Source of the DNA: Roridomyces roridus
Taxonomy: Eukaryota > Basidiomycota > Agaricomycetes > Agaricales > Mycenaceae
Reading direction: 5' to 3'
DNA length: 64,000 bases
Assembly: GCA_029378245.1 (NCBI GenBank)
Contig: JARKIF010000012.1
Location: forward strand, 1,302,001 to 1,366,000
Shown here: piece by piece, positions 44,512 to 56,419 of the stretch
How the letters are laid out: the number at the start of each line of letters is the position of its first letter
Numbering within the stretch: the first letter of the stretch is position 1
Program-made: the position numbers and the translations under genes
The notes under the pieces: model-generated
Databases searched by the model: none
Seen by the model: the letters and a program-made list of their open reading frames with translations, nothing else
Told to the model about the DNA's origin: nothing

Positions 44512-47500
44512 TGCATTAAAGTGGGTTATAACCCATGTCTCTTTTGCATTAAACCAGGGTTAGGCTCAAAGGCCAATTCCCGGGCCTGTACGGGCAAAAC
44601 CGGGAGCCCCGCGGCTCTGCCGGCATACATGCTATCTCTCGGCACCCTCGGCACTGTTGTTAACCCGTGGTAACCATTTATCTACTCAGAATAACCTGTA
44701 ATTCCTTTAACGCGTTAAGGAATCAATTTAATGCATTCAGCTAGCCCGGGCTCAACGCGACAAACACCATCCGTTGCCCACATTTAACGCGAAACAACGT
44801 ACCCAAAGAAAGAAAAAAGAAAGAAAACCCGTGACGTGCAGGAAAGAACGTGACCGTGAATTTAACGCGTTAGACGACTATTTTGACGCCATAAATCACC
44901 TGGTAGCTTAACGCGTTAAATATGTATGAGGCCGACACAAAAGAAAACAGGGACATTGATTCAACGCGTTAAATCATTCCCATTGTGTACGGATTGCGGC
45001 GACCGAATTACGCCTGCTGCCATCAGGGTTCTCTGCCACCCGCTCGCTGCTTTCCGCCTTCCCGCTCGCTGCTTGGCGCCTTTCCCGCTTCCGACTTCCC
45101 GTCGTCCCGCCGCGTTTTTCGTTCCCGCCCCCTGCATTTGCTCGCTACCGCACCCGCTGGCTCCGCGCATTCACTGTCCCATCACTCCACCTGCTGGCTC
45201 GTTCCTGTGCTCATTGCTTCGCGCACACACCAGGTTTGCTCCTTGCTCCGTACACATCACACCCTGCACAGGCCGCCTCCTACGCCCGCCCTTGTATGTC
45301 GCTGTCCGCATACAGCAACATACAGCAGGCTGCACATGCCGCACATGCCACCGTACTTGCACACCGCACACGCCGCCTCAGGCATACACGCCAGCCGCCG
45401 TCCGCAAACGGCGTGCCTCGTACAGACAGGCCAAAATGTCCTCTACAAATAGCCCGTGCACCGAAAACGACGCTAGGCCATGGGAGGGCCTGCAGGCGTA
45501 GCAATGCGGGGACGTCGGGAGATGCTGCTGCGGAGCAGCAATTGTGAGCGGGAGAATGACAGAGAAGCAGGCAGGGTGGCGGAAAGGCGCTGAGGGAATG
45601 GAGGTCGGGAAGGGCGGGCAAGGGTGAGGAGGGAGGAGACTGAATATCTATATTGAGGGGAAAATCAATTCGTTTGATCAGACAGAAAAGGTCGAGGCGG
45701 AGGGGGCGCGAGCAGACACGGCTTGGGAGTCCCATGGGGCGAGTCTCTTGCCGGTGGTTAACAGAGCGCGCCGCAGGGGAGAGGGAGGGAGGGAAAAGAT
45801 TGGATACACACCGTGGCTTGTAGTGCAAACGAAGGCTTGACGCAGGTAGCCTGGATGTGGATCTGCAAGGTGTCAGAAAGCGGCCGGGAACGGGGGGTGA
45901 AGGAAGGAAGGAGGGAGTGTTGGGAGTATGAGCCCTGCTCTGTGGTGGGAATCGGGCTCATGGATGGGAGGATGGCATATGTGAATGAGAAATGCACGCA
46001 CGAAAGCCCAGTCTCCGGCATATCGTGTCCAGGGCTCGAGACAAACGTGCAGCAATGTGAAAGGCCACGTTCTAGTCAATTTTAGTTGGGAGATAGGGCT
46101 TGAGTACCAGCGATTCACCTCTGGCGTATGCCACGTCACAGAGCTCGTTCTCCCACACGCTGCGCCTCCGGATGCTGGAAGCTATGAGTCCCAGCCATAT
46201 TGAATCTCGTTTGAGGGAGTTGGTGGCCCCGAGCGCAAGAGAGTACGGCGAAGGCGTGAGGAAGGAGGTGGTGCGGAAGAGAGACACACTGTCACATGAC
46301 ACATCAACAACAGTAACTCGTCGCTCCTCGACGTGTTCTCTCATTTTTTGTGAGCCGCTTGGGCTGGCAAACATATAGCAAGGCCGATGTCCTATATATC
46401 GAACATCTCTCCACGTGCAACCGGGCTCAGAGAGACGCGAGAGAGCTGTTTCAATCTAAAAATGCTGGATTCTCCGGATGCTTCAACGCGGTTGTGAATT
46501 ACGCAGGGTTGACATCAACGCCGACACCGGTTACTTCTGAAGTATCTATTTCTCATTTTGAATGTAGCGTGAAACAACTTAGAGCCAAGATTCAGAGCTG
46601 AGAAGGATAGTCGAGGAACTGCCAAATGCTCACCGTGTTCGTCACCAACGGTACCCTCTATGTCCTCCCAAAATTGCCGAAGCCATCTAGTTGTAGTCGA
46701 AGAGCTTATTCTTGTCTCTGGAATCTATTCAGACACGACCGAGAACCCAGTGCTCCAGTCCAAAACCATTACTAACCTTGAGAAACCTGTTCAGGACACT
46801 CTGCTCAGGCTGTGCGTGTTTCGAGGACGGTGAATATATTTGAAGGCAGCAAGAATGATACTTGCATTTAGATGAATGAGTCTGAGACCGCAGCCGTCAC
46901 AAGAGTAGAGATGTTGCAAAGAATTGGAACGTGGTGCGACAATGAGACTTCACTGCGGCGAATAGTGCGAAGGATCCCATGAATGCACAGGCCTGAGAGC
47001 ATTTATCGAAAAATGAATGTCGTAGGTCGAGAGCGGCGGTCGAGAAGTACCGAATTGGTTCCCCAAAGAGTAGCACGAGGTTGAGCCATGGAAGTAGAGA
47101 AGACCAAGTGGTGATCCAGTCCAAATGTCAATACGGATCCGGCTCTCAATATCAGTTCCCGACAGAAATTAAATGCTGATTTAAATCCTACCATCTTCCA
47201 CATCCATTTGTTCGTCCCAGATTTTATTCTGTGGATTCATGGATACAACACCTACTCAGAAAGAAATTCACAGATCACCAGCCTGCCCTGTAAATTTCTG
47301 AGAAAATGAACAGTAGTGAGAAACAGCTTGCCTCGAAAAGCTCTAAAACGAGGCCAAATACCGTTGGATTCAACTTCCTCAGATGTGAGAAGGATTGAGC
47401 CAGTGGAAGTGTTGGAACGCACCGATGTTCCCGACTTAAATGATGTGAGCGTCCGATTCAGGATGCCCAGCGAGTGACCGTACTCAACACACCAGCAAGA

Positions 47501-49409
47501 CGAAGAGAAAAGAAATGGATTGCGCAATACTACTAGTGCGTTCTCGACATCACAGGGCTTGACATCCCTGCGCACGGCGTCCCCGTGCTCTTCATCTCTC
47601 CACAATTCCGAGCTTGACATCCAACAACTCCCAACGCCCGCATACTCGACACCACCGCCGCCAATATTCCCATGCTCGAGGTACTGGTACAATCGAGACG
47701 GCGCACGCCTGGCGTCCTCAGGTGCAACGTTGCGGCGCCCGTCGTCTTTCGAAACGAACGAACTGCGAGCACCTCGTTTCGCAGCTCGTTTCCGAATCGG
47801 ACTCGTGCACACGCCCGGTCTTGCGTTCGGCACGCCCCCACATCCCAATGTGACCTGAAGCACAACACGCAGGGAACGCAGCATGATGGCAGCATACGTG
47901 GGCCCGTCAGACAACGATGCAGAGGAGAATGGAGGGCAAGGGCGCCGGAGCGATGGTGACGAATCGGCGGATGATGAATGTGCGCTATTGTCGCTGTCAG
48001 CTGTTGCCTGGTGCAGAGGACGAGCTCAACGCACCTGTATACTTCGCAGTCAGATTGAAGCAACGATCCCTCCGATATTGTGCCCACACACTGCCGCTGG
48101 TTAACTTGCGGATGCGATTCGAAGCCCCGGAGACCGAGGACGCAGACGAGGAGGCAGAGTAGGAAAGAGACGAAGAGAGCGAAGAGATTGAGGTGCAGTC
48201 AACTCGGACGAGGAGCACAGAGGGGCAGAGGAGAGGAGAGTGTTGGTGGGAAGAGAAGAGATTTGATTGTGTCGGTCATTGCACCCGAATTGCACCCGTA
48301 ATGGCACCATTTTGCTTTTCATTCGCATTTCTCTTCCTCCTCGATGTCGACGCACAGAGACGAAAGAACGCGAGGCCAGCCAGGCATGAGATGCTTTTGA
48401 GCCGGAGAGAGGAGAGCGAGGGAAGACAAAGAATTGCACCCGAGACCGTCACCGTGACGACGTCCGGACCTCCGGCGGAATTCCAAATGGCGCCATTGTT
48501 TTCTCCTCTGCGAGCTCAGAACTGTCTCGCCGCCGCCGCGATCTCGCTGTGACCACTATCGCCTGGCCACCGACTTCTCATCCAGCCACTCATCTCCCAC
48601 CTCACCGCACGCTAGGCGGGAAAATGGGCGTTTTTTTGGGTGCGTGCCAATTCTGCTGCCTGTGCTTAGCTCAGGAGCAAACTCGTAGCTATCTCCACCC
48701 ACTCCCTTCACACCACTGCTCCTTCCCTTTCGCATCACCACCGATCACCTTGCATGCCGACGCGCCGCGCTGCACCCGGATTCCCGCCGAATTCAAGCGC
48801 CGCGCTGCAGCCCCGGATTCCCGCCAGCGTGCATCTGACCGCGATCGGTGACAGTGACGGCATTCAAGACGGCACCGCGGGTGCATGAGCCGTAATCACA
48901 CGAGTGGCAGGGGGGCGCCAGCGGCGGCGGGCAGCAGCGGCGGGATTTCGGTAGGGTTTAACGCGTGGAATACTGGGCACCAAACCCGCATGTTTCGACG
49001 CGTTAAACTGTGGGAGACAAAACCCGAGCATTTAACACGTTAAACGCTGGGCGGAGGGCGGGCAGCGGCCGGTGGTGGGTGGTGGGTGGCGGGTGGCGGG
49101 TAACCGCGTGATTCGGGGTAGGGTTTGATGCATTGAACGCCGGGCAACACACCCGTGTGCTCAACGCGTTAAACCCTGGCATTTGACGTGTTACAGCTGG
49201 GTTAACGCGTTAAACGTTTGGGCACGTGTATACATCATTGTATTTAATATATTCTATTAATTACCATTAAAGACATTTCTTTTCGTGCCGAAAGTCGAGA
49301 GATCGGCAGCAGCGAGCTCCGGCAGCCCTGCCGCATCCCATTTGAGCCTCCCTACAAATAACCCTGGTTTAATGCATTGGCCACATGGGTTACAACCCCA
49401 TTTAATGCG
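44512..49409. mobile_element. 4.9-kb TIR element, TAA TSD (PIF/Harbinger-like), inside KDZ copy 2
   Basis: TIRs of about 55 bp start TGCATTAAAG(T)GGGTT and share AACCCATG and ATTAAACCAGGGTTA. TAA lies at 44509-44511 and 49410-49412. The 3-bp TWA-type target is typical of PIF/Harbinger. Palindromic TTTAACGCGTTAAA-like boxes recur near both ends (44706, 44861, 44907, 44962; 48957, 48996, 49031, 49161, 49203). No transposase is recognisable in the roughly 3.9 kb between. Confidence 0.78.
47252..47914 (-). other. 220-codon open frame inside the TAA-flanked element, doubtful
   Basis: It begins MSDGPTYAAIMLRSLRVVLQ and includes NPFLFSSSCWCVEYGHSLGI and LFLTTVHFLRN. It is long enough to be a captured gene fragment, but I recognise no domain, and the flanking sequence 45000-47250 and 47915-48950 shows only short scattered frames. 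Treat as unproven. Confidence 0.25.
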
Positions 49410-49412
49410 TAA

Positions 49413-51732
49413 AATTCACTGGACCAGCTGCGGTAAAGCCTTCGAGCTGAGATGCGTACTCGGCTCGGGCTCGGTCGATCCGTGCCCGCAAACGCTCCAC
49501 TGTCGTGGAAGGTAAGTCAAGGCTGTTACCGCCGCGCACACGGTACTCACGTAGCGAAATCAGTTTCTGCCAATTCCAATAACCCATATGGTTATTGAGC
49601 ACGTCCTCCCTCGAACCCGGACCCATCTCGCGAGTGCTACCCGCGACGGCGCCAAAGTTGGCCCAAGGCCGCTCGATCCCCTCGCCGTCCGTCTGCGCGC
49701 TGCCAGGCACGTAGCTCAAAGAATACGCCAGCTGGCAAGCAATTAGGTGGCCCAGGATATGCATCTTGGGTATGACGAAACGCCACAGATGAATCAGGGC
49801 CGCGATGCGCACGAGGCCGGGCAACTCCTTGAGACGATCCACCAAGTTTTTCCACCACTGGCAGACGATATCGTAGGAAATGATCTTGAAGAGCCGGGAG
49901 TCCTTGTGCCGCATGAGGGAAGCAAAAATATAGTCCATATTTACGTATCTAGCGAGGAATCAGTGAACTTGGCAGACGAATTGGAAGCGAATAAGGTCTT
50001 ACCGCTCTCCCTTCTGAAGATCGCCAAATCCCGTTGGCTGTACGAACTCGTGTCGAGCGCAAACCCCCATCCCCACGCCTGTGCTGCTGTAGCCGCGCGA
50101 GAACTTCGTGTTGGCGTGGTCGAGGGCAGCCAAACCACTGCACGTACTCATCTGACTCGGGTATTAGCAAATCAGAAATTCTGGGCACCGCGTAGCTTAC
50201 CTCCTGCTGATTCGTCGCGCCTCGCAAGTGCTCCCAATATGGTTTACTCTCCACGAAGTAAGACCACCCTGGACCCAACGTCGGGTCTTTTAATTCGTTT
50301 GATACCATGCGCCGCTTGAGTCGGAAGCACGCGTCCAACGCGATAAAGCAAACGTAAAGAAATCTAAGCGAGAAAAATGTCAGAATGATAATAACGAGAT
50401 CGAATGACTGGTACTCACTGCTTCTCCGGCGGCACATTCTGAAAGTCGTCCGGGATATTAATTCCAGGACGAGGGCAACAGAGACAATGCACCGCAGGTG
50501 CACCCGGTGCCGTACCCGCGACCCCTTCAGGCTCATGCCCAACACCGCCGCGCTTCAGCATCATGAGGTGCGAGTATTCACGATTCATCCGCAGCAGCGC
50601 CGCGTAGCGATCGGGAAGCTTGACACCAGTGCTATCCGTCATCTTCTCCAGCATCCGGTAGAAGTCGTAGGCCGTCGTCTTGGCCTGGAGGGTGGCCGTG
50701 ATGAAGAGGTCCAAGCACTCGAACGTAGCACAGGTCCGCGGTACATCGTCCGTGGCCGGAAACCATCCGACGCGTAACATTTGGATCTCTGCGGCCCCAG
50801 CACGCTCAGCGTTTTCGCAGTCGCAGAGGTCGACGTCCACCTCGTGGATACCGTTGGTGTGGAGTACGACGAACCCGTTGTAAAGGCGGCGTGGTGTCAC
50901 GCATCGCTGTCCCAGACGATGCCCCAGCTGGACGTGTAAGCCGAGTTTCTTGAGTGTTGTCTTCTCGAAAAACCGTACGTTCCAGGTCTTTGGCGACGTT
51001 AACTATATGCAATCGTAAGAAGAGATATAGAACTCACCTCGACCCGATGGAATGGGTTGGCCGCGTGCGCTTCTACACAGCACCGACTGCACGTCATCTC
51101 GGAGCCGAAACAGGAGACGCAGCGCACAAACGCGTCGGTTGTGAGGCCACAGACCCCGCATATGTGATTGTCCACCTCGTGGGACATGCATCCATCGCGG
51201 CGGAGGAGCTCATGCAGGTATTCGTCGCGCCGGCCCCGGAAACGATGGAGAGCAGGGTCCTGGGCCAAAAGAAAAAGAAATCAGACGCGTCAATGGAGAA
51301 GAATGTATCAGGACGCACAGCTGGCTTATACGTTCTCGCGGGTTGAGCCTCCGTCGGCATCTCCGGAGCAGCACCCTCTGGCATTCCATCACCGTCGGCG
51401 CCCAAGTCCATAGTGTAAAGTCCCGCGTCAATTGGGCCATATTCTTCGGTCAATGGAGTGGGGGGAGTCGGCTGATGACACTGGTGGTGGGTCTCGAGTT
51501 CTTCGCGCCGTTGTCTTTTGAGGGGAGATGGTGGGTCAAAGGAGATGGGGTCGTAGTAGAGTCGGCGTCTGTCCTCTGATACGCGAGGGACCAATGACAG
51601 AATGCGATCATTCACGGAAGCTGTCCCGGCAACTTGAGCCATACTTATCTGGTGGGAGTGTGTGTGAACGCCGGGAGGCATCACCAGCACTCTCCTCTTG
51701 CCTCTCGTCTTGCTGGTCCTTCTCGTCGCCAT
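49413..51732 (-). pseudogene. KDZ transposase with CxC2 cluster (copy 2), N-terminal part
   Basis: It starts MATRRTSKTRGKRRVLVMPP. The lead includes the acidic stretch YGPIDAGLYTMDLGADGDGM. The cysteine cluster is CGVCGLTTDAFVRCVSCFGS, then CSRCCVEAHAANPFHRVE. Catalytic motifs are intact: ALDACFRLKRR, IISYDIVCQWWKNL and AQTDGEGIERPWANFGAVAG. Introns have ordinary GT...AG ends (for example donor GTGAGT near 49548). Reading reaches GFTAAGPVNF and then the TAA-flanked element. No internal stop was seen before that point, so all three active-site regions survive, but the gene is split by the 4.9-kb insertion and its C-terminus lies at 62254-63768 on the other strand. Confidence 0.82.
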
Positions 51733-51798
51733 TGCTGAGCGCAGACACGTAGCGAGAAGACTCAGGTAGGCTTTTGCGGGTATTACGTCTGACGACAT

Positions 51799-52768
51799 AA
51801 TCTCACTAAATTCCAGGTTAGCAGACCTCTGCAGTCCTCACTGCGTTCGCGTCTTGCCGATTCAAGTCAAGGAACTCAGTCATGTACGCTCGAGATATTC
51901 TCCAGCGTTTCGACCTCACTGACGAACGAATTCCAACAGCTTTCCATGACGTCTTCGCTGCGCTTTAATAGGGGCTGTTTGCACTCGGAGTCGCATTTAT
52001 ATGCAGTACGAGGGTCCTTGGTCCGTTATTTTTTGCTCTTACTCTGCATTGGCTCACCCTTGATTGCATAGCTCACTTCCTTCAAGCAGTTCCAACTCCA
52101 GTGTCTCCGCTGTACGCGCCTTCACCCGAGCAGCCTTGGTCACCACCACTCACCGACTCAAGCTCCCACTCGACCAAACTCGTACCAGACAGTGTCCTCA
52201 ACCATGCCCCATCGCCTTTGCATACGCTCCTGGCCTTGATTCCGGTTTGTACACGTCCAGAATCCCTTTTTCCCTTGGAATTGATTCAGCTCTAGCAAAC
52301 CTCCACCGCTATCCTTTGCTCCGATTTATCGCGGAATGGGTTCAGTGCCACCCCACCTTGAAGAATCAGAGGGATTTACGTTGAACGGCCTCGGGTGCGT
52401 CGAGAACGACTCTAACTTTTTTGACATCACGCACTCACCACTAGCGCCGAATCAGATTTCAATTTCTAGTATAAGAGACATGGGCTCAAGACCTAAAACT
52501 TTGGTACAGTTCAAGTTTATCTTGTAATAGCATTGCTTCTGAATATTCTCATATTTTTAGGAGAAGAGGAAGGTATCGAGTGCGTCAAGTCATCGTTAAC
52601 GCAAAAGTGAAATGCAAGTGTTCTTGTCCATCACTACCGCCCTTTCCTTACACATCCACTATGGGGTTCCACATTGGCCAGGTTCTGCGTCCTCAAGCTC
52701 CTCCCAGCGGGTCAGCCACACCCTCGAGCATTGCCTGCCCACTCCTGACGATTTTCAGCCACTCCAAA
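51799..52768. other. Non-coding spacer
   Basis: Upstream of KDZ copy 2 and of the divergent gene at 52769. Pyrimidine-rich patches at 52060-52330 may be leader sequence. I see no convincing gene or repeat. Confidence 0.35.
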
Positions 52769-53315
52769 ATGCGCACCAGGCCACCCAAACGACGAAATCG
52801 CGCTCCACTCACTGAGAAACAGAAGGACGACCATGCCGACGCGAGTGCTCGCTACAGGGAAAGGTGCGTCTCAACAGAGTCTGGAGATGGACTCGGACTG
52901 ACTTACTCAACCAGTCATCGTGCTCAAGTCCTCGCGGCTGGACGTGAACGTGCAGCTCGGTACCGCTCATCTCAGCATCCAAAAATGCTCGCTGACACCG
53001 ACATCGCAGGCGGCGAGCTGCTCAGGCAAACGACAAGGAGGCACATGCGCACGCGCTCGCGGCTGCAGCTCGTTATCGTGCAGGGTGCGTCTCCTGCATA
53101 TGCATCATGCTCGTCTCACATCTTAGAGACACCGGGAAGAACTCGCCGCCAAGCAGCAGAAGGTCCGCAAGCGTGCCTTCATCGCCAAACACGGTGTCCA
53201 CAAGTATATCCAGCGACGTTTCGACGCACCACCTCCCGCTCGCACACAGTCTCCGCCAATGATGTTCCCCGAATTGGACGACGACGATTCTTGGGCCACG
53301 AGCGGCATCTACTAA
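52769..53315 (+). CDS. Small basic helical protein, four exons (RYRE family copy 1)
   Basis: Exons 52769-52863, 52915-52959, 53010-53084 and 53129-53315 join in frame to about 133 residues. The product starts MRTRPPKRRNRAPLTEKQKD, then SARYRES, AAGRERAAR, AAAARYRAGHREELAAKQQK and RAFIAKHGVHKYIQRRF, then a Pro-rich hinge and an acidic end DDDDSWATSGIY. It has repeated Arg/Ala/Tyr helices, a coiled-coil-like or nucleic-acid-binding composition, and no known domain. The gene at 55792-56419 is a paralogue with the same exon pattern and the AF.KKHG box. Confidence 0.6.
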
Positions 53316-53721
53316 GGAAGGGAGGCAGGGAGACCCATCTCATCTACTTTTCCTGCTCGTACTTTCTCTCTTGTCGTTCCTTGCCTGTCGTACTAGCTCC
53401 CAAAAAAAATTATTCGTGCCCAAGCCTTCTCTGGAGTACACGAAGACGACCTAAAGTCCTACCCTCCCCGCGTCTCCTCGTCCTGTGCCTCGCGCGCCTG
53501 TCCCCAGAACCGCTCCGGGCTCTCTCCATCTCCGTGAGTGAAGTCGGAGGTGTGGTTGTACCCTTGATGCAATGCGGGCTCATTTGGCCAGAGCCCGTAT
53601 TGCATTACGGGCACACCTTGGCCGGCCGGCCAGCATGTGCCCATAATGCATTCTGGGTACACAGCCTCTGAACAGTGTGTTGACAGCAGCACAGCCCCTA
53701 ACCAAAAACAGCAGGCAGAAG

Positions 53722-53797
53722 GCTGAATTGAACCCACAGCCTCCAGAACACCATTACATAATCAGAATGGCAACTGTTACTACTACACTATAATAAC
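53722..53797 (-). repeat. tRNA-like module
   Basis: On the minus strand: TATAGTGTAGTAGTAAC (A-box-like) and GTGGGTTCAATTC (B-box). Similar to 7950-8030. Confidence 0.5.
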
Positions 53798-54093
53798 CAT
53801 ACTGGGTAAAATATTCGCAGCCCATACAATACCAGCCACCCAACCTAACCCTAACCCAGCATTCACACCCCTAACCACCAATTCACAGTGGATATTGCCC
53901 CTAACCGCCAATTCACGGTGGATTCTGTGAGCGATATTCACAGCCGAGGCCGCGGGGGGGATGTTGACAGTCCTGGGCCACACCAAACCTAACCTAACCT
54001 AACCTAACCGTCATCTAACCGCCAATTCACGGCGGGATCTCTGTCTGGGGGCATGGTTTGGCTTGATGTTGGCAGCTATCTGTCACTCTACAA

Positions 54094-54165
54094 TGGTCTA
54101 GTTGGTTATGGTGTCTGTCTTCTGCTCTGGTCAGTTGACAGCAGAAGGTTTTGGGTTCAATTCCT
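54094..54165 (+). repeat. tRNA-like module
   Basis: TGGTCTAGTTGGTTATGGTG followed by GGGTTCAATTCCTGC. Similar to 8327-8405. Confidence 0.55.
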
Positions 54166-54345
54166 GCTCTTAACCTTTGAGTTCTTTTGTGTTTCACCCT
54201 ATGACCCGTAATGCATTACGGGCACATCCTGGCCGGCCGGCCGGGGCATGCCCGTATTGCAATACGGGTCCCAGCCAAACGCGCCCATAATGCATTCTGG
54301 GTGCTGCCACTGGTGTGACGTCCACCATCTCTGTCGACGTTCCCC

Positions 54346-55273
54346 ATGTCTTTCAGCACAAAACACCCCGACGAGTGGCACTTGTCACCGGCGGAGCTCG
54401 TCGCTGCCATTGGTATGTACCTAGTCGACCAGGGGTAGCACACCGTTAACGATTGATTGCAGGTCATCCCCTTTGGGTCGATGCCGATGGGGTCATGCTG
54501 AGCCTCAGCCCGTCCTCCCGTCAGCGCATTGGCCAAGCCATGAGCGAGAAGCGCAAGCACCCCAACATTCGACCCTCGCCTCGCCAGGAAACCACCGCCG
54601 ACAAGAAGAAAGCTGCTCGAGCCGCCAAGGAACGTGCCCGCTTCGCAGCGCTTCAAGCTCGAATCGCAGAAGAAGAACGCTGTGAGCGTCTTGCGGCAGA
54701 GGAACGGTCCCAACGAGCCCTGCGTGCTCGACTGCTGCGAGAGCGCGAGGCCGAGCGTGCACGTCTCGCTCAACGAGGCGGGCCCATTTGACTCGTGCGC
54801 AGGCGCTTCAGAGGCCCGTATTACCACTCAGACGACGAGGAGGGCCCTTCCGTTTCTCTCGCAGTGTCCACTCCTGCCCCTGCTCTTGCAGAGTCTACAC
54901 CCAAGACGTACTGGCTCACGCCTGACCGCCCTCCCGACCTCCCCGAATGCAAGCCCCACCACCGGTGCGATATCTGCCTCGGGCCCAAATCACATCCTGT
55001 ATCGTACGTCATTGACTTTGACTCGTCCTCGTGAATGTACTCATTTGTTTCGCTAGGTACACATGCGGCCACAGCCATTGCTACGTTTGCATTCGTGCAT
55101 GGCTCGAGAGGCATGGAGAATGCCCATTATGCCGGACGATGATCGCGCACGAGCCTTTCAGGCATTACGGCGAGGAGGACTCGATGAAGCACGACCACCC
55201 GGACTGGCAGGATCACAGCTCTGTCGATTATAGCTGGGATGGTCTTGTCTTCCCCCGGCGCCGTGGGCATTAG
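54346..55273 (+). pseudogene. RING-finger protein with one internal TGA
   Basis: Exons 54346-54412, 54463-55003 and 55057-55273. It starts MSFSTKHPDEWHLSPAELVA and continues GHPLWVDADGVMLSLSPSSR, a long Arg/Ala/Glu helix (54590-54780), then a spacer PYYHSDDEEGPSV and the RING: CDICLGPKSHPVSYTCGHSH, then CYVCIRAWLERHGECPLC, matching C3HC4 spacing. RING proteins are usually E3 ubiquitin ligases. A TGA at 54789-54791 interrupts the helix; both sides are in the same frame, so this is a point nonsense change. Both introns are normal (GTATGT, and GTACGT with CTAG). Confidence 0.75.
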
Positions 55274-55791
55274 TCCGCGACTCGTAGTACGCCTAAATAG
55301 AATGATCAATCTCTTTTTTATTGCTACAAAGATGACACGAGGGAAGCCAAGGACTGAAAAAATGGCAGAAACAGCTGTGGACCACCCGGAAACGCTGAGA
55401 GTGGCCCGAGGGCCAGATCTAGGGTGTATCGCGAACTGACGATGGTGTTATGGCGAACTGATTGTCAGCAGGTCTGTCGAAAGAACTGCGACCATTGGAA
55501 AAAGTGAAGCTCTAGTAAAAAATCTGAGGAAGCCATCCTTTTACCAATTGTCCCATACAGCACTGGAATATTTCTGCGATTTTTCCAGTGTGCGACGATG
55601 ATAGTGTGGCGAGACCGAGTGAACGCTCGGTAATTGATTGATATTTGCTTCTATCTCTCTTCTTGTCTCCTACCATCTCTCGCTCGACTTCACTCTTTTA
55701 GCACAATTCCGCTCATTATCAGCAGGTACTGTCTGGTTTTGTATCTTTGCCTCTGAATTTACCAACCGTACGCCCCAGATTGCCTCAAACG
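55274..55791. other. Non-coding spacer
   Basis: Between the RING gene and the next small gene. TATTTGCTTC...CTCTC pyrimidine tracts at 55640-55720 look like the promoter/leader of the gene at 55792. Nothing else seen. Confidence 0.35.
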
Positions 55792-56419
55792 ATGACCAAA
55801 ACTCAGAATAGCACCAAGAAACCAGCCATGACCATGCTTGCTCGGCGCGTCGCCTCCGCCAAATACCGCGAGAAGTACTCCCTCTCGACCCTTGCCTTCA
55901 AATTCCCGCCTGAAACTTATGTGGAGTAATGTGGAAACCCTGCGAGAGAAGGCGAGGCTGCGGATGGAACGGTATGCGACAATATTTCCTCCACCCTGCA
56001 AAGGACCTCACACTTTACGCACAATTTCCTTCAGCCACCGAGAGAAGGTGTGCCAGGACCCCGATCTCCTGGAGAAGGAGCGTGCCCGTGCCAGGGAGGC
56101 CAGTCGCAAGTACCGTGCCTCGTGCGTATACCAATTCCCACTCCATAACGGACCTCTCACATCTTCCTCCGGGCGACAGTCATGCAGACACCCTTGCCCA
56201 CAAACAGCGTATCCGTCGTATGAGGTAAATGTTCATACGTGCCAACCTGCGTTCCGAGTCTGACACCCCGTAGCGCCTTCGAGAAAAAAGCACGGACATC
56301 GCGCTTGGCTGGAGCGCAGCGAGAAGCTCAAGGCCCATCGCCGGGAGGCCGCAGAGCAGGAGGAATGGCGTAGGTACGAGGAGGAATTCCGACAACGCGA
56401 GCGCGCGCAGGGTGAATAG
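55792..56419 (+). pseudogene. Small basic helical protein (RYRE family copy 2), poly-A frameshift
   Basis: Exons 55792-55874, 55927-55971, 56035-56121, 56180-56224 and 56274-56419. It reads RRVASAKYRE, NVETLREKARLRMER, ARAREASRKYRAS, LAHKQRIRRMSAFEK and then LERSEKLKAHRREAAEQEEW. The last exon needs one A fewer in the A6 run at 56284-56289 to stay in frame (AFEKKHG, matching AFIAKHG in the paralogue). So it is either a frameshifted gene or a sequencing error in a homopolymer. Confidence 0.55.

Larger units (their letters stand above)
53548..54310. mobile_element. Foldback/TIR element with two opposed tRNA-like modules (copy 2)
   Basis: The arms repeat CCCGTAATGCATTACGGGC-like blocks, GGCCGGCCGG and ATAATGCATTCTGGGT in opposite orientation (53580-53660 and 54210-54305). 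tRNA-like modules lie on the minus (53722-53797) and plus (54094-54165) strands, with CCTAA repeats at 53845-53860 and 53985-54008. The plan is the same as 7776-8545. The TSD is unclear. Confidence 0.65.

Noticed and set aside
45000..48950. Several 60-180-codon frames inside the TAA-flanked element as genes
   Set aside because: No domains, no consistent splice structure, and overlapping frames on both strands in GC-rich sequence; only 47252-47914 was kept, at low confidence.
54795..55034. A separate RING gene starting just before 54800
   Set aside because: There is no ATG there, and the frame is continuous with the upstream exon across a single TGA, so one gene with a nonsense change is simpler.
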